Source: DASQFI01 sp050264575 (lineage in GTDB: Bacteria; Acidobacteriota; Vicinamibacteria; Vicinamibacterales; SCN-69-37). From it: DNA of 5,675 nucleotides. The stretch spans positions 1-5,675 of the forward strand of contig JBLNGH010000366.1 of NCBI GenBank assembly GCA_050264575.1, in the 5' to 3' direction. The notes below the pieces were generated by a model, which worked only from the letters and a program-made list of their open reading frames with translations, searched no databases and was not told where the DNA came from. Both the position numbers and the translations under genes were made by a program. Positions 1 to 4,698 of this stretch are shown here, in pieces (the stretch's first letter is position 1; each line of letters begins with the position of its first letter).

Positions 1-920
1 CAGCGGATGCCGAGATCACGATCGAAACAAATCCCGAGACCGCGACCGCGGAGCGGCTCGCCGGCTTTCTCGACGCCGGCGTCAATCGCATCAGCTTCGG
101 TGTGCAATCGTTCGACGATGATGAGTTGGCCCGTCTCGAGCGCAGACACTCGGCGGCACGCGCGAAGGACGCCATTCGAACTGCGCGCGCTGCAGGGTTC
201 GTCAACCTCAGCTTCGATCTGATGTTCTGGCTGCCGGGACAGTCGATCGACTCCTGGATGCGCACGATCGATCAGGCGATCGCGCTCGAGCCGGATCACT
301 TGTCGCTGTACCTTCTGGAGCTCTATCCGAATTCGCCGCTGAAAGAGTCGATGGCGAGACACGCGGTTTCTGCGCCGGCGGCCCTGGGCCTCGGACCCGG
401 GTCCTCGTCGTGGGCGCAATCGACGGACGATGAAGCGGCTGACATGTACCTCGACGCGCTTGCCCGCCTCGACGACGCCGGCTTCGAGCAATACGAGATC
501 TCGAATGTGGCACGCGCCGGCTTTTCGTGCCGGCACAACGTCAAGTACTGGAAAGGGGAGTCCTGGCGCGGCTTTGGCTGTGGCGCGCATTCCACCGTCG
601 AGGGCGCCAGATGGCACAACATCGCGTCAACGGGTGACTACGTCGCCGCGATTGCCGCCGGCCGGTCCGTCACCGTCAACTTCCAGCAGCTCTCCCCTGA
701 CGCCGTTCTCGAAGAGGCGCTGTTCACGGGGTTGCGGCTCTCGGAGGGCATTGATTGCGGGAACATCCTCCGACGTTACGGAGTCGAACCGTGGTCGCGC
801 TACGGTCCAGTGCTCGGTCCGCATGTCGACGAGGGGCTGATGTGGCGGCGGGACGAGCGGTTCGGCCTGACGCGGCCCGGCATGCTCGTTGCTAATGAAA
901 TTCTGACGGCGTTCGTGTAA
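1..920 (+). CDS. hemW: HemW-like radical SAM protein (coproporphyrinogen III oxidase-like), 5' truncated
   Basis: The frame is open from the left edge (first whole codon at base 3) to TAA at 918-920, giving 305 residues. HemW proteins usually have about 380-400, so roughly 80-95 N-terminal residues, including the CxxxCxxC iron-sulfur/SAM cysteine motif, lie outside the window. Visible family features, in order: EITIETNP near the start, INRISFGVQSF-like text (here VNRISFGVQSF), the LPGQS turn after a FDLMFW strand, LSLYLLELYPNSPL, then the C-terminal HemW-type segment with CRHNVKYW followed by GFGCGAHS. The family was long annotated as oxygen-independent coproporphyrinogen oxidase, but HemW proteins are now regarded as haem-binding proteins that probably deliver haem to target proteins; true HemN differs in its C-terminal domain. 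A roughly 20-residue Ala/Gly/Ser-rich stretch (about bases 360-425) looks like a loop insertion. The missing N-terminus prevents checking the cysteines. Family assignment is confident, exact function less so. Confidence 0.9.
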   Translation, partial: ADAEITIETNPETATAERLAGFLDAGVNRISFGVQSFDDDELARLERRHSAARAKDAIRTARAAGFVNLSFDLMFWLPGQSIDSWMRTIDQAIALEPDHLSLYLLELYPNSPLKESMARHAVSAPAALGLGPGSSSWAQSTDDEAADMYLDALARLDDAGFEQYEISNVARAGFSCRHNVKYWKGESWRGFGCGAHSTVEGARWHNIASTGDYVAAIAAGRSVTVNFQQLSPDAVLEEALFTGLRLSEGIDCGNILRRYGVEPWSRYGPVLGPHVDEGLMWRRDERFGLTRPGMLVANEILTAFV

Positions 921-922
921 CC

Positions 923-975
923 GGCCGGTCACGCTGGGTCGGCCAGGTCGTACGGTAGAGTAGGGGACTCTTTTT
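923..975 (+). terminator. Possible weak terminator hairpins after hemW
   Basis: Two small stem-loops follow the hemW stop. The first pairs 923-930 with 937-944 (eight pairs, two of them G-U, six-base loop) but has no T run after it. The second pairs AGAGT at 957-961 with ACTCT at 967-971 around an AGGGG loop and runs directly into a T tract (971-975), so it has intrinsic-terminator form but only five base pairs. It overlaps the promoter-like motif at 950-961, so the two readings compete. Either could end hemW transcription; neither is strong. Confidence 0.3.
950..961 (+). promoter_or_regulatory. Promoter-like 12-mer, copy 1 (upstream of first paralog)
   Basis: GTACGGTAGAGT lies 52 bases before the ATG at 1014. 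The identical 12-mer recurs at 1547-1558 at a similar distance from the next gene. Its TAGAGT end matches four of six positions of the sigma-70 -10 consensus, including the first T, the second A and the last T. No convincing -35 hexamer lies 16-18 bases upstream, so it is a promoter candidate by repetition and position rather than by full consensus. Confidence 0.4.
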
Positions 976-1013
976 CGAGCTCAAGCACGGAAATTCGAGC
1001 AAGGGGGCGTGAC

Positions 1014-1523
1014 ATGGTTTCGACTCGTCCGGGGGTTGCCTCATTCGTGCGCGTTGTCGCCGGCGTGACGGTTGCTGCCGTCATGGTCGTCGCCGGACCG
1101 AGCCGCGCGCTCGCCCAGGATGCGCCGGCCGCGGCTGCGGCCGCCGAGAAGCCGGACCCGCTCAAGTTCACGACTCACGAGTTCGTGCTCGTCTACAACC
1201 AGGTCAAGCCCGATAAGACCACCGACTTCGAATCGTCGTGGGCCACCATCAAGGCCGGTCTGCTGAAGAGCGAGAAGCCCGAGCTCAAAGAACTGGGCGA
1301 ATCGATCAAGATCTTCAAGGTCGACGCCCCCGCGGGACCGACCGTCAACTACTTCTTCACTCTGTCGCCGCCGTCGAAGACGCAGAGCTACGACCCGACG
1401 AAGATCCTGTTCCAGTCCGGCGCGTTCAGCCGCGAAGAGGCCGACGTCATCTACGGAAAGCTCAAGGAGTGCTATACCGCGCAGGGAATCAGCACCATTC
1501 CGCTGGTCAAGGTCGGCGGGTAG
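1014..1523 (+). CDS. Small exported protein of unknown function, paralog 1 of 3
   Basis: The product has 169 residues. ATG at 1014 is preceded by AGGGGG (1002-1007) at a good distance. Residues 1-34 form a Sec signal peptide: Arg at 5 and 13, a hydrophobic core through about 28, and ALA at 32-34 before Gln35. An Ala-rich linker (about 38-44) leads to a mature domain beginning DPLKF. That domain has a hydrophobic strand (EFVLVYNQV), a helix (DFESSWATIKAGLLKS), KPELKELGES, a second strand (YFFTLSP), the motif SYDPTKILF, and a final helix with one cysteine (KLKECY). The alternating strand and helix pattern recalls ferredoxin-like or dimeric alpha/beta-barrel folds, but this is only a guess. I do not recognise the family. 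It is clearly related to the next protein and more distantly to the third. Likely location is the periplasm or cell exterior. It is probably transcribed from the motif at 950-961. Confidence 0.85.
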   Translation: MVSTRPGVASFVRVVAGVTVAAVMVVAGPSRALAQDAPAAAAAAEKPDPLKFTTHEFVLVYNQVKPDKTTDFESSWATIKAGLLKSEKPELKELGESIKIFKVDAPAGPTVNYFFTLSPPSKTQSYDPTKILFQSGAFSREEADVIYGKLKECYTAQGISTIPLVKVGG

Positions 1524-1546
1524 CGGGACGCGGCGCGCCGCCGCCG

Positions 1547-1558
1547 GTACGGTAGAGT
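1547..1558 (+). promoter_or_regulatory. Promoter-like 12-mer, copy 2 (upstream of second paralog)
   Basis: This is an exact second copy of GTACGGTAGAGT, 47 bases before the ATG at 1606. Similarity continues briefly beyond the 12-mer (GGAGAC here, GGGGAC after one extra base in copy 1). It sits just after a 12-bp self-complementary GC palindrome at 1530-1541, which could be a weak hairpin ending the first paralog. As in copy 1, TAGAGT is -10-like and no -35 is evident. The second gene may therefore have its own promoter instead of depending on read-through. Confidence 0.4.
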
Positions 1559-1590
1559 GGAGACAAGAACGACGGATGCCCGATAGGGCA

Positions 1591-1596
1591 GGGAGG
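1591..1596 (+). promoter_or_regulatory. Ribosome binding site fixing the start of paralog 2
   Basis: GGGAGG ends nine bases before the ATG at 1606. The in-frame ATG at 1576 would add ten charged and polar residues ahead of the signal peptide and has no comparable site, so 1606 is preferred. Confidence 0.7.
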
Positions 1597-1605
1597 CAAT
1601 TCATC

Positions 1606-2142
1606 ATGACGTTGTCGGGAACAAGACCAGCCGCGAGCTGGCGTGCGTTTGGCGCGGTCGGTCTGGCGGCGCTGCTCTGCGTCGTCTCTGGAGTCAACGC
1701 GCAGACGCCGCCACCACCACCTGCACAGAATCCGCCTGCGCAGCAGCCGCCGGCTGCCGCCCAGGATGACCCGCTCAAGCTCAAAGGCGATCAGCCCGTG
1801 CTCATCGTCAATCAGATCGACGGCGCCAAGGCTGCGGACTTCGAAGCGGCCTGGGCGGCCATCCGAGAGAAGCTGTTGAAGAGCGACAAACCAGAAGTCA
1901 AGGCGTTAGGCGAATCGTTGGGCAAGTTGTACAAGGTCAACCTTCCCGCTGACCAGTCGGGCGGATTGGCGATTTACGTGTTTCAGGTCGACCAGCCGTC
2001 TTCGACGCTGAGTTACCACCCGGTGAAGGTGCTGTACGAGACTGGCATATTCGAGCGCGCGGATGCGGACCAAATCTTCGCCAAGCTGAAGGATGGCTAC
2101 AAGAACATCCAGGCCTGGCCACTGACGAAAATCGGTTCCTGA
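1606..2142 (+). CDS. Small exported protein of unknown function, paralog 2 of 3
   Basis: The product has 178 residues. The start is chosen for the strong GGGAGG site and because it gives a clean signal peptide: Arg7 and Arg13, hydrophobic core about 16-28, and VNA at 30-32 before Gln33. A Pro/Gln/Ala-rich linker (about 33-53, with five consecutive prolines) precedes a mature domain starting DPLKL. It aligns almost without gaps to paralog 1: VLIVNQI against VLVYNQV, DFEAAWAAIREKLLKSDKPEVKALGES against its counterpart, then YVFQV, SYHPVKVLYETGIF, and KLKDGY. The aspartate of the SYDP motif is His here, and the C-terminal-helix Cys of paralog 1 is absent. The single Cys lies inside the signal peptide and does not form a proper lipobox. 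Function is unknown; a periplasmic or secreted location is inferred. The proline-rich linker suggests tethering or extension from a partner or the cell wall, but nothing proves this. Confidence 0.85.
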   Translation: MTLSGTRPAASWRAFGAVGLAALLCVVSGVNAQTPPPPPAQNPPAQQPPAAAQDDPLKLKGDQPVLIVNQIDGAKAADFEAAWAAIREKLLKSDKPEVKALGESLGKLYKVNLPADQSGGLAIYVFQVDQPSSTLSYHPVKVLYETGIFERADADQIFAKLKDGYKNIQAWPLTKIGS

Positions 2143-2160
2143 GCTGGCATCGACGTCAGC
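2143..2160 (+). other. Small stem-loop between paralogs 2 and 3
   Basis: Immediately after the TGA, 2143-2148 pairs with 2155-2160 (six pairs including one G-U, six-base loop). No T tract follows, so it is not a standard terminator. It could stabilise a 3' end or be chance. The rest of the gap to 2227 shows only the Shine-Dalgarno GAGGA at 2216-2220, and no copy of the 12-mer seen before paralogs 1 and 2. Confidence 0.25.
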
Positions 2161-2227
2161 CCAATCAATCGATGCGGGGCGCTTCGCGGCGAGCGGGGCG
2201 TCCCGTTTCTGTTTTGAGGATGAATGT

Positions 2228-2680
2228 ATGCGGCTCCCCCGCGTGATGTTGATCGTGTGTGCGCTCGCCGTCGTCGGCGCCGCGCCGTCGGCGCGTCAGG
2301 TGCCGCCCGCCGGTACGCCGGTGGCCAGCGCGCAGGCCTATTCATTCCCCAGCGGCGCCGGGCTGCTCTTTTTCTACGTTCGGCCGGAACGCACCGCCGA
2401 GTTCGAGAACGTCGCGAAGCGGCTGAGCGAGGTGCTCGACAAGACCGAGGATCCGGTGCGCAAGCAGCAGGCGGCCGGCTGGAAGATCTTCAAGTCAGTC
2501 GAAGCGCCGAGAGAGTCGGTAATCTACGTGTTCGTGCTGAACCCGGCCGTTCCCGGCAGCGACTACGACCCTGTGAAGTTGTTCAGCGAGGGGCTGCCCA
2601 CCGAGGCGCATGCCCTCTACGAGAGCCTCAAGAACGCGACGATCAGAATCGAGCGAATGGGGTTGGGGAGGCTTCGCTGA
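2228..2680 (+). CDS. Small exported protein of unknown function, diverged paralog 3 of 3
   Basis: The product has 150 residues. GAGGA at 2216-2220 is seven bases before ATG 2228; another ATG at 2224 is in a different frame. The signal peptide is short (Arg2, Arg5, core about 7-19, PSA at 20-22). Mature protein: strand GLLFFYV, helix TAEFENVAKRLSEVLDKTEDPVRKQQAAGWKIFK, strand VIYVFVL, motif SDYDPVKLF, and final helix ALYESLKN. Anchors shared with the two upstream proteins are the (D/E)FE helix, K-I-F-K before the second strand, the YDP-x-K motif, and the C-terminal Y/F-x-x-LK helix. The DPLK entry and the NQ of the first strand are lost, so this is the most diverged copy. No 12-mer promoter motif precedes it, so it may be transcribed with the upstream paralogs. 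Its stop is two bases from the heptad repeat element. Function is unknown. Confidence 0.83.
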   Translation: MRLPRVMLIVCALAVVGAAPSARQVPPAGTPVASAQAYSFPSGAGLLFFYVRPERTAEFENVAKRLSEVLDKTEDPVRKQQAAGWKIFKSVEAPRESVIYVFVLNPAVPGSDYDPVKLFSEGLPTEAHALYESLKNATIRIERMGLGRLR

Positions 2681-2682
2681 CG

Positions 2683-2779
2683 GAACTTAAGATTAGAACT
2701 CAGGAACTGAGAACTCAGAACTTAAGACATGAACGCTCTTAAAGTTCTAAGTTCTGAGTTCACAGTTCTAAGTTTTCAG
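2683..2779. repeat. Heptanucleotide inverted repeat / long hairpin between convergent genes
   Basis: The left half repeats GAACTNA (2683, 2696, 2704, 2711, 2718). The right half repeats its complement AGTTCTN at exactly seven-base spacing (2743, 2750, 2757, 2764, 2771). The halves pair: 2711-2724 matches 2748-2761 over 14 perfect base pairs, and pairing extends outward with G-U pairs and single mismatches to about 2693-2777. The periodicity also allows another register, 2718-2727 with 2737-2747 with one bulged A. The element is strikingly AT-rich against its surroundings and fills the space between the paralog 3 stop and the stop of the minus-strand gene, whose TGA lies inside the last heptad. 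It could act as a bidirectional terminator or RNA 3'-end stabiliser, or be a selfish short-sequence repeat. Confidence 0.85.
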
Positions 2780-3261
2780 AATCTCACGTTTAGACCAGCA
2801 TAGAACCTTTGCGGTGTCTTGCTGCGGGCGCCGCCGCGCAGATTGAACACGCGATAGTCGATCCGCAACCGGAAGGGGCCCGCAAGCGTCAGCTTCGCGC
2901 CGCCTCCGAAATTCGTGCCGAAGCTCGTCTCCGTCAGGTCGCCGAGCCGCTCACGATAGACGCCGCCGCCGAGCGTGCCGTAGAGCTGGATTCCGGATGT
3001 CGGCGTCGAGATCAGGCCGTTGAACATGGTGGTCACGAGCCCCGGCGCTATCGCCGTGAGGTCGTCCTTCTCGCGCGTGTTCGCGTACTCGAACTCGACA
3101 CCCACGACCAGGAAGTTCATCCCGAACGCGAACCCGCGGGTGGATCGCGTCTCCGGTGTTGGCGAGAAACCCAGGAAAGCTGTCACGTCGGCCGCCGCCG
3201 GCCGCGGGTGGGCAGCGATCGCGAGAAGAGCGATGGAGACGATCGTGGCGATACGGCGCAT
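2776..3261 (-). CDS. Small outer-membrane beta-barrel protein candidate
   Basis: The product has 161 residues, read on the minus strand from ATG at 3261-3259. This start is chosen because residues 1-24 form a good signal peptide (RR at 2-3, core about 5-16, PAAA before Asp25). The frame stays open further upstream, but that extension crosses the 20-bp repeat array and looks non-coding. The mature part is a series of amphipathic, aromatic-rich strands: VTAFLGFS, FAFGMNFLVVGVEFEYA, IQLYGTLGGGVYRE, FGTNFGGGAKLTLAG, FRLRIDYRVFNLR, FYAGLNVRF. The last residue is Phe, the usual C-terminal signal for BAM-dependent barrel assembly. Size and pattern fit an eight-strand barrel of the OmpW/OmpA-like or generic outer-membrane beta-barrel type. 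The specific role is unknown. Only a weak GAG ribosome site lies upstream, near a TAGAGT hexamer four bases before the ATG. It is convergent with the paralog trio and divergent from the dehydrogenase. Confidence 0.78.
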   Translation of the reverse strand: MRRIATIVSIALLAIAAHPRPAAADVTAFLGFSPTPETRSTRGFAFGMNFLVVGVEFEYANTREKDDLTAIAPGLVTTMFNGLISTPTSGIQLYGTLGGGVYRERLGDLTETSFGTNFGGGAKLTLAGPFRLRIDYRVFNLRGGARSKTPQRFYAGLNVRF

Positions 3262-3317
3262 AGGCACTCTATCGGTAGGACGCACAGCGATAACCAGTGG
3301 CCGGCTGCGCCGGCGCG

Positions 3318-3531
3318 TCGCTGAGGTACTGGCGCTATCGCTGGAAGTAAGGCGCTGGCGCTCAAGTACCGTTACTGACGCTGAAGTACGGGGACTGGCG
3401 CTTGAGTACCTCTTTCTGGCCACCATGATCTGAGCCCGTGGGTACTCAGGCGAGAGCGCCGTACTTCAGCGATAGCGCCAGTACTTCACCGTCAGCCCCC
3501 TCCTTCAGCGATAGTGCAAGTACTTCGGCGA
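3318..3531. repeat. Array of 20-bp repeats arranged as a large inverted repeat
   Basis: About ten diverged copies of GTACTTCAGCGATAGCGCCA fill this non-coding gap. In the left half the units run on the minus strand, with GTAC cores at 3326, 3347 (GTAA), 3366, 3386 and 3406. In the right half they run on the plus strand, with cores at 3442, 3461, 3481, about 3500 (degenerate) and 3520. Spacing is 19-21 bases throughout. The halves mirror each other about position 3425, around a 32-bp spacer (3410-3441). Best matches: a 17-bp perfect inverted pair, 3326-3342 against 3468-3484, and a 12-bp direct pair, 3464-3475 and 3503-3514. There is no nuclease-type CRISPR architecture, because units abut without unique spacers. 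It lies between divergent genes, so it may hold operators or be a degenerate mobile or structural repeat. Confidence 0.88.
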
Positions 3532-3542
3532 CAAGTGATAAT
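3514..3542 (+). promoter_or_regulatory. Probable promoter for leaderless acyl-CoA dehydrogenase mRNA
   Basis: GATAAT at 3537-3542 matches five of six bases of the -10 consensus. A weak -35 candidate, GTGCAA at 3514-3519, sits exactly 17 bases upstream, inside the last units of the repeat array. Transcription would start about 3549-3551, on or next to the GTG start codon at 3551. No Shine-Dalgarno sequence exists in the few bases available, which fits leaderless translation. Confidence 0.5.
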
Positions 3543-3550
3543 CCTGTGTT

Positions 3551-4696
3551 GTGGATCTGCGTCTAACGTCCGAGCAGGAGCTGCTCCGGAAAACGGTCCG
3601 AGAGTTCGCCGAGACTGAAATCCGTCCGTATGTCATGACGTGGGACGAGGCGCAGTGCTTTCCGCGCGACCTCTGGCCGCGCCTCGGCTCGCTCGGGCTG
3701 ACGGGCATTCAGTTTCCGGAGCAATACGGCGGCGCCGGATTGTCGGCGGTCGACTACTGCATCTGCATCGAAGAGCTCGCGCGCGTCGACCCGTCGATTG
3801 CGCTGTCGATCGCCGCGCACAACGGACTGTGCGCCGCGCATCTGTACTTGTTCGGCTCCGAGGCGCAGCGCGAGCGCTACCTGCCGCCCCTCGCCAAGGG
3901 GCAGGTCATCGGCGCGTGGGGGTTGACGGAGGCCAGCGCGGGATCGGATGCGGCCGCCATGCGGACCACGGCCCGGCTGGAGAACAGCCAGTGGGTCCTG
4001 AACGGGAGCAAGCAGTTCATCACGCACGGCACGATTGGCGACACGCTCGTCGCGATGGCGGTGACCGACCGGGAACAGGGCGCCCGTGGGATTTCTGCGT
4101 TCGTCATCGAGCGCGGGACGCGGGGGCTCACGGCGGGCAAGAAAGAGAACAAGCTCGGCATGCGCGCGAGCGACACGAGCGAGGTCATCTTCGAGGACTG
4201 CCGCGTGCCGGAAGACGCCGTCGTCGGCAGAGTTGGCGACGGATTCATCGACGCCATGCGCGTGCTCGACGCCGGCCGGATCGGCATTGCGGCGCTGGCC
4301 GTCGGCCTGGCGCAGGGCGCTTTCGAGGCCGCGCGCTCCTACGCGCGCGAGCGCCGGCAGTTCGGCCAGCCCATCGCGCATTACCAGGCGATTCGCTGGA
4401 AGGTCGCCGACATGGCGACGCGGATCGAAGCGGCGCGCCTGCTGACGTATCGCGCGGCATGGATGCGCGATCAAAAAGTGGCACGCACGTCGACGGCCTC
4501 CTCGATCGCCAAGCTCTACTCGAGCGAGATCGCGGTTCGCGCCGCCGAGGAGTGCGTGCAGATTCACGGCGGCTACGGCTTCGTGAAGGATTACCCCGCA
4601 GAGAAATATTTCCGCGACGTCAAGCTGTGCACGATCGGCGAGGGCACGAGTGAAATCCAGCGGCTGGTAATCGCGCGCCAGCTGCTGGGGCGATAA
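3551..4696 (+). CDS. Acyl-CoA dehydrogenase, short-chain type
   Basis: The product has 381 residues, the normal length for the family. It starts at GTG: an in-frame TAA at 3539-3541 blocks any earlier start, and the N-terminus (DLRLTSEQELLRKTVREFAE) is canonical. The enzyme is a flavoprotein that forms the 2,3-double bond of an acyl-CoA thioester and passes electrons to ETF. Visible motifs: family signature GLTEASAGSD at 124-133, the FAD/substrate region NGSKQFIT at 151-158, LDAGRIGIAALAVG at 239-252, RRQFGQPI at 268-275, and QIHGGYGF at 337-344. The catalytic base is probably Glu364 in IGEGTSEIQ. A base at this C-terminal site together with the GRIGIA segment resembles short- and medium-chain (butyryl-CoA type) enzymes rather than isovaleryl-CoA dehydrogenase. 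Exact substrate is unresolved. MeaB begins two bases downstream, pointing to branched-chain amino-acid, odd-chain or propionate metabolism. Initiation appears leaderless. Confidence 0.95.
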   Translation: MDLRLTSEQELLRKTVREFAETEIRPYVMTWDEAQCFPRDLWPRLGSLGLTGIQFPEQYGGAGLSAVDYCICIEELARVDPSIALSIAAHNGLCAAHLYLFGSEAQRERYLPPLAKGQVIGAWGLTEASAGSDAAAMRTTARLENSQWVLNGSKQFITHGTIGDTLVAMAVTDREQGARGISAFVIERGTRGLTAGKKENKLGMRASDTSEVIFEDCRVPEDAVVGRVGDGFIDAMRVLDAGRIGIAALAVGLAQGAFEAARSYARERRQFGQPIAHYQAIRWKVADMATRIEAARLLTYRAAWMRDQKVARTSTASSIAKLYSSEIAVRAAEECVQIHGGYGFVKDYPAEKYFRDVKLCTIGEGTSEIQRLVIARQLLGR

Positions 4697-4698
4697 AG

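Noticed and set aside
1576..1605. Earlier ATG start for paralog 2
   Set aside because: It adds a charged segment ahead of the signal peptide, while the strong GGGAGG site belongs to the ATG at 1606.
1658..1672. Lipoprotein reading of paralog 2 because of the Cys in its leader
   Set aside because: The residue before Cys is Leu rather than Gly, Ala or Ser, and a normal signal peptidase I site (VNA) follows.
1041..1784. A 247-codon minus-strand frame across paralogs 1 and 2
   Set aside because: It is opposite two genes with ribosome sites, signal peptides and mutual homology; its product is low-complexity and shows no motif.
2224..2742. A 172-codon plus-strand frame overlapping paralog 3
   Set aside because: It is Arg-rich, out of frame with the conserved paralog, and runs into the heptad repeat.
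3262..3426. N-terminal extension of the beta-barrel protein to an ATG at 3426
   Set aside because: The extra 55 residues are Ser/Arg-rich, come from the 20-bp repeat array, and would bury a good signal peptide in the interior of the protein.
3318..3531. CRISPR array
   Set aside because: Units are 20 bp, abut with no unique spacers, change orientation at the centre, and no cas gene is nearby.
3563..4567. A 334-codon open frame on the minus strand opposite the acyl-CoA dehydrogenase
   Set aside because: It is antisense to a gene with full family motifs, and its product is Arg/Ala/Asp-rich without recognisable motifs, as expected from the complement of GC-rich coding sequence.
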